Positions 8,301 to 16,652 of a stretch of 64,000 bases of DNA are shown here, in pieces; position 1 is the first letter of the stretch; each line of letters starts with the position of its first letter. The position numbers and the translations under genes were made by a program. Source of the DNA: Planctomycetota bacterium (GTDB lineage Bacteria > Planctomycetota > Phycisphaerae > UBA1845); the NCBI GenBank assembly GCA_024280855.1, contig JAJRPG010000062.1, forward strand, positions 1-64,000, written 5' to 3'. The notes beneath the pieces are model-generated. The model ran no database searches and was not told the DNA's origin. It saw only the letters and a list, made by a program, of their open reading frames with translations.

Positions 8301-9866
8301 GAGGCAAATGCCAGTACCAACTTCGCAGCAAGTTCCAGGATCACTCGCACACTCACATGTCAAATCATCAATCGGACCAGAGTATGTTTGCGTCACTACA
8401 CCAGTCGAAACACCAGCAATATGAATCACACATTTGCCAGCACCAGCCGGACAATTGTTTTCGCAAGACACATCAAAGAAAGGTGTACCCAAAACAGGCA
8501 CAGCCGTAACCGGTCCACAAACACCTGGGGAACACGCACACATATTAGCCTGTAGCGTTAAACCAGCCGCGTTCTGAACAATGCTGATCGACGTCGCCAG
8601 ACAATCGTCAAGCGTCGTAGGATCAGTCGTCAGACATTCTGTAAACTGCAATGACTTACAAAGCGTATTCGTAGGTGGAATAGGACAGAACAACGGCGGA
8701 TTGTTACATCCATTAATGTTCGCACACGTCGTACCCACGCCTTGCGGATTGCCACCCTGACTATCGCAGCACAGCGCATCCATATCAACGCAGGACACAA
8801 TGCCAGCAGCATCACTTAGACAACACGCTTCCTGTGCGCCATTAGGATCACAGGACGTGCCCGTAGGCTGAACCGTACCGCCATTAGCCTGACAGCAACG
8901 CGGATCAAGATCAATGCAACTATCGCCGAAGCAACATGGTTCAGGCGGCAAGCAAGGACCACCGAACCAAGTGCCCAGACAATCGGTCTGTAATGTCTGC
9001 GAACAAACTCCCGTAGCCGCGTCACAACACGCACCTGGATTACTCGCACACTCACAAGTGATAACTTCCTTCACAGGACCAAAGAACTCAATAGAGCTAG
9101 CCCCGACAGAAACACCATTCAAATGGATATAGCAAGGCTGCGTAGGATCAGGACAAGGCCCCGCACATCGAAAACTCATAATCCCGCCCGGCAACTCTGT
9201 TGTCAGCACAGGTCCACAGGTATCACCAGGAATCTCGCACGAACAAGTATTAGGCTCAGCTACAGGAACAAGCTGTCCATTAAAAACTTGCAACGTCACA
9301 GCCAACGGCAAACAAAGCTCAGGCGTTAGCGGATCATTACTAATACAATTAGTCATCTGCTGATCGGCACAAGCCTGAGTATTTTGTACTGGACAAAAGA
9401 CAGGTGGCATACAAGCTTCGTCAATGCCATCACCATCAGCATCGCAAACTGAGCCTTGACCCTGCGGGTTTCCACCAAGGTCTTTGCAGCATTTGGGTTC
9501 CATCTCCTGACAGAACACACCGCCTATAGCATCAGGCAAACAACAAGCCTCAGGCTGTACACAATCTTCAGGATGCCAAATGCCCTGACAGCAACTTTCA
9601 AATTGCATCGAACAGGAGCCGCTCGCATCACAGCAAGAACCAATAGGCCCGCAGTCTGTACCACCAATAAAGGTACCGCTGCAAACCGCAGGCTCAACGA
9701 TGCTGCAAGTTCCGCCCTGCTCACAGCAAGATCCGGGAACTGCCACAGCCGTCGAGGCCGTAAACCCCAAACTGGTAAACACCGATAACAAAATGACCGC
9801 ACGCCAACGACATATAGCCTGGCGACAACAACCATAGTTAAGCAACTTTGTCCGCAACATAAACAT
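5361..9866 (-). CDS. Giant cysteine-rich secreted repeat protein, N-terminal part ending at in-frame TAG
   Basis: A 1501-aa product if translation stops at TAG 5361-5363; about 2293 codons if the stop is passed. The start ATG at 9866 has GAGGAG at 9873-9878, a 6-base spacer. A signal peptide follows (basic start, AVILLSVFTSLGFTAS, ending STAVAVPGS). The mature protein is tandem units of about 233 aa (699 bp). Each holds ACCLSDAAGIVSCVDMDALCC, GGNPQGAGTTC, CGPVTAV, DVSCENNCP, TCECAS, GTWFGGPCLP, PCCFGDNCVDLDPRCC and GGTVQPTG. Cys reaches about 10%, so an extracellular disulfide-rich filament or coat is likely (inference). The TAG replaces a codon that reads TCG or ACN in sister units. No enzyme motif is seen. 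Confidence 0.85.
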   Translation of the reverse strand: MFMLRTKLLNYGCCRQAICRWRAVILLSVFTSLGFTASTAVAVPGSCCEQGGTCSIVEPAVCSGTFIGGTDCGPIGSCCDASGSCSMQFESCCQGIWHPEDCVQPEACCLPDAIGGVFCQEMEPKCCKDLGGNPQGQGSVCDADGDGIDEACMPPVFCPVQNTQACADQQMTNCISNDPLTPELCLPLAVTLQVFNGQLVPVAEPNTCSCEIPGDTCGPVLTTELPGGIMSFRCAGPCPDPTQPCYIHLNGVSVGASSIEFFGPVKEVITCECASNPGACCDAATGVCSQTLQTDCLGTWFGGPCLPPEPCCFGDSCIDLDPRCCQANGGTVQPTGTSCDPNGAQEACCLSDAAGIVSCVDMDALCCDSQGGNPQGVGTTCANINGCNNPPLFCPIPPTNTLCKSLQFTECLTTDPTTLDDCLATSISIVQNAAGLTLQANMCACSPGVCGPVTAVPVLGTPFFDVSCENNCPAGAGKCVIHIAGVSTGVVTQTYSGPIDDLTCECASDPGTCCEVGTGICLSSLQADCQGTWFGGPCLPVEPCCFGDNCVDLDPRCCAAEGGTVQPTGTACDPNGAQEACCLSDATGIVSCVDMDALCCESQGGNPQGAGTTCANINGCNNPPLYCPIPSTNTICKSLQFTECLTTDPTTQDSCLATSISIVQAANGLEIQANMCVCDPGVCGPVTAVAILGTPFFDVSCENNCPAGAGKCVIHIGGISTGVTTQSYSGPISDLTCECASDPGTCCEIGTGICFSSLQSQCQGTWFGGPCLPVEPCCFGDNCVDLDPRCCVAEGGTVQPTGTACDPNGAQEACCLSDAAGIVSCVDMDALCCENQGGNPQGAGTTCANINGCTNPPLYCPLPSGNKLCKQLQFTDCLTTDPTTLEDCLATSVSIVQNAVGLALQANTCACTPGVCGPVTAVPVLGTPFFDVSCENNCPAGAGKCLIHVAGVSTGVSTQSFSGPIDDLTCECASDPGACCEPVTGICSQTLQADCQGTWFGGPCLTPEPCCFGDFCETIDPRCCVATGGTVQPAGTTCSSAPEACCLGGSPFVCLDMFPLCCIEQGGNPQGLNTTCVNINGCNNPPLVCPMPANDKLCVDLQATECQTNDPLTTDECRPTSVSIVSNGMGGTVTIANTCACVPENPTCGPVTVINVAGSTATQVSCEEACMDPTQPCFVHLDGVSQGSIIVNFQAPVTGELTCECASNPGACCDPITGICSQTLQTDCTGAWFGGPCQTPEPCCFGDRCVDLDPRCCKANGGSVQPVGSACDPNGAFEACCLSDAAGIVSCLDMDALCCDDMGGNPQGAGTTCVNINGCNNPPLFCPIPPTNTLCKSLQFTDCMTNDPTTLSDCLATSISIVQDATGLVLQANVCACDPGACGPVTAVQIPGSTVFDVSCENNCPNANEPCLIHIGGVSTGNVSQTYTGPISDLTCECASNPGTCCEVGTGICLTTLQADCQGSWFGGPCQTPEPCCFGSNCIDLDPRCCVAEGGTVQPAG

Positions 9867-10590
9867 CTCCATCTCCTCAGTGTGTAGGAAACACTCGGAA
9901 GAATTTGTCGATTCCAATCGACGTACAACCACTCGCAAACGAAACCGAATCCTGCGACGGATACAAGCACCGAAATGCGAACTTTATTTTGATGAGGGAA
10001 TCAGAAAGCCCAACAAACAGGCCAAGAGAACGCCCGCAGCACCTTGCGAAACGCTCAACCCTCCAACATCCCCAACAACTTTTTTTGAAACAGGAACCGC
10101 AAAACTGGAATGACAAACGCGGCGCAAAAACCTGCAGGCGACAACATCATGAATCGGGGGAGAATCAACCATGACGCCATCGGCCTTCAATATACCAAAC
10201 CGGAGAACCGAATTCAAGGAATTAAAGTTACACTTTCGCAGAAATAGATGCCATCTCAGGCTGGAAGAGGGTATAGCCGCTTTACCAATATAGTTAGCCA
10301 ACTTAAACAACAACTTCGTCATCACTCGATTCTCGCAAAAACGCACTTCACGAACTCCAAATCAACTACTGTTCGCCGAATTCATGTCTACGCTATGTAT
10401 TAGCGCTGATAGGGGGTGTTTTTGACATGCTCAAGAAAAAAACTGGCATGCGAGCCTAATGATGACGATATTTTCGCCTCAGAAATGTCTACAGGTAGCA
10501 GAATTACGGGCTGGACGCCGGGTAAAATGGGTTCCGATGCACTGCAGTCCCCGTGTCTTTATCAAGGACGAACCCAACGGAATTTATTGA
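9867..10590. other. Gene-free spacer upstream of the Cys-rich gene
   Basis: 724 bases without a convincing gene on either strand; frames here are short and lack ribosome sites or known motifs. The segment 9880-10110 is A/C-rich on the plus strand. It must contain the promoter of the Cys-rich gene, but no clear -35/-10 pair was recognised. No copies of families A-F were found. Confidence 0.5.
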
Positions 10591-12756
10591 CTATGACTTA
10601 CGCCCCTTAGGCTTATTCGTCCGCTGCTGCTGAGCTTCCATAGCCGCTTTTTGCATCCGCTCAAAAAACGAAGGCTTTCCCCGTTTCTTGCCTCCATCTT
10701 CCTTTGCCGCTTTTTCCTTGGGACTAAACAACGTCCCAGCCGCTTCCTGCTCTCTGATATGTTTACGAATATGAAATTGCTCAATCGTACCGAAAATCGA
10801 ACTGGTCATAATATAAAGCGTCAACCCGCTCGGCGCTTTGTAGAAAATAATGAACATCATAATGGACATCATCGGGCCCATCTTCTGCATCATCTCCTGC
10901 TGCTGCTTTTGCTGCTCGCTCATATTGGGATTGGGTGCGGGCTTAGGCTGCATCTTCTGCTGCGCGTACATCGCCGCAGCCAATAGCACGGGCAGCAAAT
11001 TAAATGCCGTCACTTCCCATCCTAACAGCGGCACATGAAACGCCTGTGCAAATCGGTATAGCTTATCCGGCGCAGTCAGGTCATGCACCCAGGTAAACAA
11101 AAAGCCTTCGTGCCGCATCGAGATGTTATTGCTCAAACTAATCCACAGCGCCACCCAAATCGGCATTTGAATAAACATCGGCAAACACGTTAGTATTTGC
11201 CCGGCAGGATTAATGTTAAGCTTCATCATTTCCTGGTTCATGCGTGTCTTGTCGTTGGCATATTTCCGTTTGATCTCTTCGATCTTAGGAGCCATTTCCT
11301 GCATACGCTTTTGCATCTTGACCATATTCACTTGGCCTTTTTTCGTAATCGGATGCAATAACGTGCGCACAATCAACACCATAATAATGATAGCTACGCC
11401 GTAATCCATCACGACAATGTGAAGGGTATTCAGCAGCCAAATCATCAACTCAACCAGCCAGGAAAAGGTACACATCCCGTACCCTTGCGAGATTTGATAA
11501 TAATAGTTTCGGGATTTATAAGAATCGACTTTGCGGAAACCATCGAATTCTTTTTCGCCCAAATAAATGTCGCTCCGATAGGTCAGCGGCTTATCTCCCA
11601 ACTCCGCCAATTGCGTAACGAATTTTACCGTGACATCATCATCTGTTTCCATCGAACCATCGACATCATAAGCCGTGACCTCAATGATATAAGATGGCTG
11701 GTTTTCACCCGTCAGAGTCTGCGGCGCGATCGTACAGGTAAAATATTTATTCGCCGTACCTGCCCAACACATTCGGGCATTGATATTCTCGCCGCCCTTC
11801 TTAAACAGCACCGTCGGACTGCCAGACTGACCATGAACTTTCGCGGAAGTAAGCCGTTCGCCAACGACAAGGCCTTCGCCCTCATAAATACCGTAATCGA
11901 CGACGCGATCGTCCATCCGAGTATCTGCAGCTCGAACCCCAAGCCCACCACGATACGACACAATAACGCTTCGTTTTATTTGACCGTTCAGGTTCTCTAC
12001 GATAATTTCATCATACAAATCGTGCTGGCGATCCTTCACCAGCTGCGTTGGCAACCGAAAGACACGCGTCAACCGAATCGCTGGCTCTCCAGCATCTAAA
12101 ATATCCAACTGAAACGTCAGAGACTGACCCGTTTGCATCGATCCATCAGCCAACGCCCGCTCATACGTCGCGACTTCACCAACAGACCATCGCTTGTCGT
12201 GCAACGAAACATTGACATTATCAATGTTAATGGCCTCCACAGCCAACGATCGCGTCATCACCCCTTGCTCATTGACCGATGGCGCCAGCAACTTGTAATG
12301 CGCAGGCTCATGAAGCAACTCCAGGTGATCCGTCATCGTCGCAACTTCTATCGACGCCCCAACATTCGACAGCACCAGCCCCATCCGAAAAGGCATAGCG
12401 ACATCAGATTTTTCATCTGATGAATCCGCCTGATAGACTTCGTGCGTCCCCATGATTGCGGTTTGAATATCTACAGCTTCAACAACTGAAAATCTTTTCG
12501 TAGCATCAGCCGGGGTGGGCGCATTAGTCATTTGCCCAACCGCGCCGCCGGTATTCAAGCGGTTGTTCACAGCATGGTTCACGACAGGCGTCGTCTGCCT
12601 ACCGGTATTGGTCAATGGCCCCGCAGAACCATCGTTTGCAGTTCGCGTAGCCGGAGTCGTCGGCGGCGTGGGAATTATTTTCGGGGCGATCCACATGACA
12701 GCGAAGAAAACACTGCCCGCGACCATCACATTCCGTAGGGTATCACTTTTTTGCAT
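10591..12756 (-). CDS. yidC: Membrane protein insertase YidC
   Basis: A 721-aa insertase of the Oxa1/YidC/Alb3 family, which inserts proteins into the inner membrane alone or with SecYEG. It has an N-terminal anchor (VMVAGSVFFAVMWIAPKII), a large periplasmic beta-domain (about residues 90-430), and then the insertase core from about residue 455. The core includes VVMDYGVAIIIMVLIVRTLLHPI with the conserved hydrophilic-groove Arg, a charged coiled-coil loop (KMQKRMQEMAPKIEEIKRKY), the PMFIQMPIWVALW segment, and a final YKAPSGLTLYIMTSSIF segment. The basic C-terminus (QQQRTNKPKGRKS) fits ribosome contact. Unlike most bacteria, it is not beside rpmH/rnpA; rpmH is 10 kb away. No strong Shine-Dalgarno is seen. 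Confidence 0.95.
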   Translation of the reverse strand: MQKSDTLRNVMVAGSVFFAVMWIAPKIIPTPPTTPATRTANDGSAGPLTNTGRQTTPVVNHAVNNRLNTGGAVGQMTNAPTPADATKRFSVVEAVDIQTAIMGTHEVYQADSSDEKSDVAMPFRMGLVLSNVGASIEVATMTDHLELLHEPAHYKLLAPSVNEQGVMTRSLAVEAINIDNVNVSLHDKRWSVGEVATYERALADGSMQTGQSLTFQLDILDAGEPAIRLTRVFRLPTQLVKDRQHDLYDEIIVENLNGQIKRSVIVSYRGGLGVRAADTRMDDRVVDYGIYEGEGLVVGERLTSAKVHGQSGSPTVLFKKGGENINARMCWAGTANKYFTCTIAPQTLTGENQPSYIIEVTAYDVDGSMETDDDVTVKFVTQLAELGDKPLTYRSDIYLGEKEFDGFRKVDSYKSRNYYYQISQGYGMCTFSWLVELMIWLLNTLHIVVMDYGVAIIIMVLIVRTLLHPITKKGQVNMVKMQKRMQEMAPKIEEIKRKYANDKTRMNQEMMKLNINPAGQILTCLPMFIQMPIWVALWISLSNNISMRHEGFLFTWVHDLTAPDKLYRFAQAFHVPLLGWEVTAFNLLPVLLAAAMYAQQKMQPKPAPNPNMSEQQKQQQEMMQKMGPMMSIMMFIIFYKAPSGLTLYIMTSSIFGTIEQFHIRKHIREQEAAGTLFSPKEKAAKEDGGKKRGKPSFFERMQKAAMEAQQQRTNKPKGRKS

Positions 12757-12871
12757 AGATCGATTAACGCTTTGCTGATAGTGTCCAACTCAATGAACAC
12801 TGGGTATGTCTATCGCAGGTCAATGCACCAATTATTACCTGCTGCGCCAGGCTAATCCCTGGCTGTGAAGA

Positions 12872-13696
12872 TCATCTTCCTTCAAAGAGACGCGTGCCTA
12901 AAAAGTCATCCAGGTCAGGCGTATCAAAAATTTTACGAGCCGAAGCTTCAACGTCATATTCAAGCCGCACAAACTCAATTGTCATGCAATAGCCATCTTC
13001 CTCAATTTCAGGAAGCTCATAATCCGCTGGCGATTCGCCCTTTTCATAAACCAAAATAAAACAAAGTCGAGGATCACGATCCCGAGGTTGGCCAATACTA
13101 CCTACGTTGATAATCGCTTTTTCTTCCGAGGTAATGGAATAAACATTTTGATCCGGCAATTCGTCCGGCGCATCAAAACACGGGTCATCCAAAAACACGC
13201 CCGGCACATGCGTATGCCCAACCAGGCACGCATTTTGCGAAGGCTCTAACCGTTTGAAATTCTCTAAAATCTTGGACGGATTCGTATATACATCTTCGGG
13301 AAATAAATACTCATTCACCGGACGACGTGGCGAGGCATGAACCATATACAAGCCGCCGACCTCGTGCATCATCGGCATGCGTCCTAATACACCCCATCGA
13401 CGGTCGCGCTTCACCTTATCAGGCTCGTCCTCAAGCGTCTGCCGCGTCCAATACGCCGCCCGCTCAGCCCCGACATTAAAATTCGCCGGCTCATAAAAAA
13501 CCGCGTGATCGTGATTGCCGCAAAGCACTACTTCACACCGCTCCGAGACAATGTCCAAACACTCCCTTGGACTCGCGCCGTACCCCACGACATCCCCCAG
13601 ACAAAACACACGTTTCACCTTGCGGCGGTCCAACTCCTTAAAGGCCTCCTCGAGCGCTTCAAGGTTTCCGTGAATGTCTGAAATTACACCAAACAT
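12872..13696 (-). CDS. Calcineurin-like metallophosphoesterase (YfcE/MJ0936-like)
   Basis: A 274-aa cytosolic binuclear-metal phosphoesterase. The motifs are complete: SDIHGN (Asp7, His9), GDVVGYG (Asp35), GNHD (Asn61, His62), a later VHAS and GHTHVPG. The fold and order match small phosphodiesterases that act on cyclic nucleotides, nucleotides or protein phosphates; the substrate cannot be told. The C-terminal 50 residues (after NVGSIGQPRDRDPR) are typical of the family. It lies 175 bases upstream of... and on the same strand as yidC's downstream neighbour space, i.e. yidC follows it in the transcription direction only after a reversal-free gap of 115 bases, so the two could be co-transcribed. 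Confidence 0.85.
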   Translation of the reverse strand: MFGVISDIHGNLEALEEAFKELDRRKVKRVFCLGDVVGYGASPRECLDIVSERCEVVLCGNHDHAVFYEPANFNVGAERAAYWTRQTLEDEPDKVKRDRRWGVLGRMPMMHEVGGLYMVHASPRRPVNEYLFPEDVYTNPSKILENFKRLEPSQNACLVGHTHVPGVFLDDPCFDAPDELPDQNVYSITSEEKAIINVGSIGQPRDRDPRLCFILVYEKGESPADYELPEIEEDGYCMTIEFVRLEYDVEASARKIFDTPDLDDFLGTRLFEGR

Positions 13697-13944
13697 AAAT
13701 ATCCGCTAACGAGTTTTCCCAATCTACAAATATCACCGCGCCACACGAGCGAAATCGACAGCCATTACCATTATATGGTAACTGTTGATACCGCCCATTA
13801 AAGCCCCGGACTGTACCGTCATGTGCGTCCGCCCGTCAATCCCTGCACGCCGAATCACAGCCCTGTTACAAGTATATTTGTTACTCAATCCCCCAAATGA
13901 TGTCTTAGACCGTGAAAACTTGTATGATCTGAAGTTAGTAATGG

Positions 13945-13982
13945 GTGCCCCATTCTTCGGGTACTCACGAAGGGTGGGGGAC
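13945..13982. repeat. Family E hairpin, copy 1 (in 316-base spacer)
   Basis: GTGCCCCATTCTTCGGGTAC followed by its imperfect complement (CGAAGGGTGGGGGAC) can form a hairpin of about 15 bp. Related hairpins occur at 14984, 16570 and 19601. It lies in the divergent spacer 13697-14012 between the phosphoesterase and tsaB; nothing else was recognised there. Confidence 0.6.
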
Positions 13983-14012
13983 GGACAAGACCACTAAGCG
14001 AGATATTATTAC

Positions 14013-14726
14013 ATGACGCCGCCAACCGCCTACCATCTAGCCTTCGAAACATCCAGCGCGTGCGGAGAAATCGCGCTCGGGCAAGGGCCGGAAGTCCTAC
14101 AAACCATCGTCTTCACAGGTCCGCGCAAACACGCTTCAGAATTTTTGCCCGCCATCGACACACTCTGTAAAAACGCCAGCATCAAACCCTCAGATATCGC
14201 CAGCGTGTTCGTATCCATCGGGCCGGGCAGCTTCACAGGTCTTCGCATAGGCGTAACAGCCGCCAGATTCGTCGCCTTCGCCACCGGAGCGACCATCGCC
14301 GCTGTCCCCACCCTGGACATCATCGCCCAAAACGCCCTCGACCAAGCCCCGCCCCGCATAGCCGTCCTGCTAGACGCCAAGCGGCAGCACGTTTTCACGG
14401 CGACTTTCGAGCTTCAAAACGGCAAATACCTCCCCACCTGCGAGGCCCACGAAGCCGAGCCGGAAACTTTTCTAAAATCTTTGGATCAATCGACAGCCGT
14501 CCTTGGTGAAGGGGTGAAATATCACGAAGCCGCGGTCCGCGCATCCGGCTTATCCGTCCTCCCCGAAGAATCTTGGCCACCCCGTGCTAAAACTCTCTAC
14601 GACTTAGGCTATACCATGTCCAAGCAGGGAAAATTCACCGAAATGAAAAAGTTAGTTCCCCATTACATCCGCCCACCAGAAGCCGAAGAAAAATGGCAAG
14701 AGCGCTTCGGCAATAAAAAAAGCTAG
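14013..14726 (+). CDS. tsaB: tRNA threonylcarbamoyladenosine biosynthesis protein TsaB
   Basis: A 237-aa ASKHA-fold protein. TsaB dimerises with TsaD and works with TsaC and TsaE to make t6A37 on ANN-decoding tRNAs. It shows the N-terminal nucleotide-fold motif (LAFETSSACGEIAL), HASEFLPAIDTL, and the diagnostic SIGPGSFTGLRIGVTAARFVA. The length is normal for the family (about 220-240 aa). It ends in a short basic tail. It stands alone, with family-E upstream and C/B/E repeats downstream; tsaD, tsaE and rimI are not nearby. The ATG has only a weak ribosome site (GCGAGA). Confidence 0.92.
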   Translation: MTPPTAYHLAFETSSACGEIALGQGPEVLQTIVFTGPRKHASEFLPAIDTLCKNASIKPSDIASVFVSIGPGSFTGLRIGVTAARFVAFATGATIAAVPTLDIIAQNALDQAPPRIAVLLDAKRQHVFTATFELQNGKYLPTCEAHEAEPETFLKSLDQSTAVLGEGVKYHEAAVRASGLSVLPEESWPPRAKTLYDLGYTMSKQGKFTEMKKLVPHYIRPPEAEEKWQERFGNKKS

Positions 14727-14738
14727 CGATTTTTCTAT

Positions 14739-14825
14739 CAGAGCTGCACGGCGCAAGCCTGCGGGCATGTCTTACAAGGTTCGTACCCTATGAAAATTGC
14801 CACCAGGCTCGCGCCAGGTGCTCTG
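14739..14825. repeat. Family C palindromic element, copy 1
   Basis: CAGAGCTGCACGGCGCAAGC at one end and CCACCAGGCTCGCGCCAGGT then GCTCTG at the other form imperfect inverted arms about 87 bp apart overall. It starts 12 bases after the tsaB stop. Other copies are at 25876, 32295 and 54737. Confidence 0.75.
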
Positions 14826-14906
14826 ACCGCTCCCGTCCCACCCTGAAAATATGTAAGTACATGATTTGATGAATGAGAACAGTCGGCCAAGAAGCGTTAT
14901 CCTAAG

Positions 14907-15019
14907 CAGAACCGCGCCCGTAAGGAAGCGGCCTCTTACAACGCGCGGGCCGCTTCCTCACGGGCGCGGTTCTGTAATAGTCGGTGCCCCATTCTTTGCC
15001 TACTGGCAAAGAATGGGGG
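14907..15019. repeat. Composite family B + family E element, copy 1
   Basis: A family-B palindrome (14907-14974) is joined by AATAGTCG to a family-E hairpin (GTGCCCCATTCTTTGCC... at 14984-15019). The whole composite recurs almost unchanged, in direct orientation, at 16493-16604 on the far side of the zinc-ribbon gene 15038-16426. Confidence 0.8.
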
Positions 15020-15037
15020 ATGGACGAGCGGCCCGCA

Positions 15038-16426
15038 TCAAAAATTAGCCCAACGAACAGCCAAAAACGCCCGATGAAAACGCCGAATCGACAGAATCGC
15101 TAGTAGCACATAGCCAAGAAATATAACAAATAGCTCCATCGGCATACCGAAGAAAAAATCTCGACCAACAAATATGCTTACCCAACCTCCAAAAGCAAAA
15201 TAACTTGTGAGCAGCGGAGCTGTAAAGATAAAGAACAGCCAAAGCACCGAACTTTCGTAAGCTAACACCTTTCGCGCAACCGAGCGGTCAGGCAACATAT
15301 CATTCGCCACCCACCATGTCGTCACGATCGCACCAACCAAATGATTGACTATCCATCCAAGCAGAGAAATAAGCAAAAGCATGTCAAAAGACATGTATAG
15401 CGCAGACAAATAATTGTGATTACGGTTCCACAATAATTGAGCAAGAAATATCCAACTCGCACAAGTTAAACACAACACAACAAGATTCCATGTAGTATAC
15501 CTCATGGCTGGTTCGATAGCCGTGCGTAACTTTAATGATCCGTAAAACGTTTCCAAGTTTCGCAAACAATCTTTAGTAGTTTTAATAAAGGGAATGAACC
15601 GCGCGTGACAAGGAAACTCCCACAAACAACCAGTCCGCCGCTTTTCTGGCATTAACGATTCGCCTAACGCCAAACCGCACTCCGTACATCTCCCCTCGCT
15701 TGATTGGTGGGTCAAATCATATCCACAGCCTTCGCATAGTGGAGATAATTCAATCGGGCTGGCTGTTGCATTCAGAGGGTTTCCTGCTCTACGAAGCCAA
15801 AACAGTAACAAATGAAACGAAACCAATACCTGAGAATGAATGATCGCAGGAATGTGGAATATTAACCGGTGCGGTGTCCTTGGGGCAAACCACAATCGAC
15901 CGTAAAAATAGGAGGAAAGCACAATGATTATCGCCAAGACCAATGATGAGACTAAACCCAAACCAGCCGCCGTGCAACGAAATGAACGACGATACGATCC
16001 CGTGACTCCATCTGCAGTCAAGAGCGAAGGCCACAATAGCCAAGCCAATAACACATTCAAAACTATCGCCCCAAAGCATACCAGCACGGCCTCGATGAAA
16101 AACTTCAACAAAACGCCAGCCGTCATCCAATGATCCCAAGTTTCTCGCGCAGATTGAAACAAATCTGCAAGATACATTTCCTCCCACCCATCAGTTAATC
16201 GCCAGAGTATTTGTGTATTAAACTTGAAAAATAATATAACACCACAAAACACTATGCACCCACAAAGATAGCTGATAACGAAAGATGAAGATGTCGCATT
16301 CACCATCGTCTCAGCCGCTTTTCCGGGGCGAAAGATGTAAATCCAAGGTGCGAGGATAACGCGCCACGTCGATGGTGTTTCTGTGGTGCAGTGTTGCGCG
16401 ACGTCGATAGAATTATCGATTGTCAT
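15038..16426 (-). CDS. Polytopic membrane protein with internal zinc ribbon
   Basis: A 462-aa protein of unknown function. N-terminal hydrophobic segments lie around residues 45-68, 105-130, 150-175 and 190-210. A zinc ribbon follows near residues 233-260 (LCEGCGYDLTHQS...GRCTECGLAL, four Cys), then a second membrane half with about five segments. The arrangement TM-ribbon-TM suggests a cytosolic ribbon between two membrane halves, perhaps a Yip1-like or stress-linked membrane protein; no enzyme motif is visible. The ATG start has a weak AAGAAATG leader. The gene is bracketed by two near-identical direct B+E repeats (14907-15019 and 16493-16604), so it may have been moved or could be lost by recombination between them. 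Confidence 0.8.
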   Translation of the reverse strand: MTIDNSIDVAQHCTTETPSTWRVILAPWIYIFRPGKAAETMVNATSSSFVISYLCGCIVFCGVILFFKFNTQILWRLTDGWEEMYLADLFQSARETWDHWMTAGVLLKFFIEAVLVCFGAIVLNVLLAWLLWPSLLTADGVTGSYRRSFRCTAAGLGLVSSLVLAIIIVLSSYFYGRLWFAPRTPHRLIFHIPAIIHSQVLVSFHLLLFWLRRAGNPLNATASPIELSPLCEGCGYDLTHQSSEGRCTECGLALGESLMPEKRRTGCLWEFPCHARFIPFIKTTKDCLRNLETFYGSLKLRTAIEPAMRYTTWNLVVLCLTCASWIFLAQLLWNRNHNYLSALYMSFDMLLLISLLGWIVNHLVGAIVTTWWVANDMLPDRSVARKVLAYESSVLWLFFIFTAPLLTSYFAFGGWVSIFVGRDFFFGMPMELFVIFLGYVLLAILSIRRFHRAFLAVRWANF

Positions 16427-16492
16427 TTCTTAATCATAGGCAGAATAGACGATTACGCGAATCGCCGTTCGCCAGCGTCCATCCCCTCTTGT

Positions 16493-16604
16493 CAGAACCG
16501 CGCCCGTCAGGAAGCGGCCTCTTATTACGCGCGGGCCGCTTCCTCACGGGCGCGGTTCTGTAATAGTCGGTGCCCCATTCTTTGCCTACTGGCAAAGGGT
16601 GGGG
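16493..16604. repeat. Composite family B + family E element, copy 2
   Basis: The B palindrome at 16493-16560 and the E hairpin at 16570-16604 match the copy at 14907-15019 almost base for base, including the AATAGTCG joint. The E arm differs only near its end (GGGTGGGGA here against GAATGGGGG). Confidence 0.8.
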
Positions 16605-16652
16605 AATGGATCCATCGCCACAAATTTGGCACCGCATCCCTGTCGAGAAAAA

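Noticed and set aside
11419-12099. 226-codon plus-strand frame
   Set aside because: It is antisense to yidC, has Arg/His/Gln-rich shadow composition and no domain.
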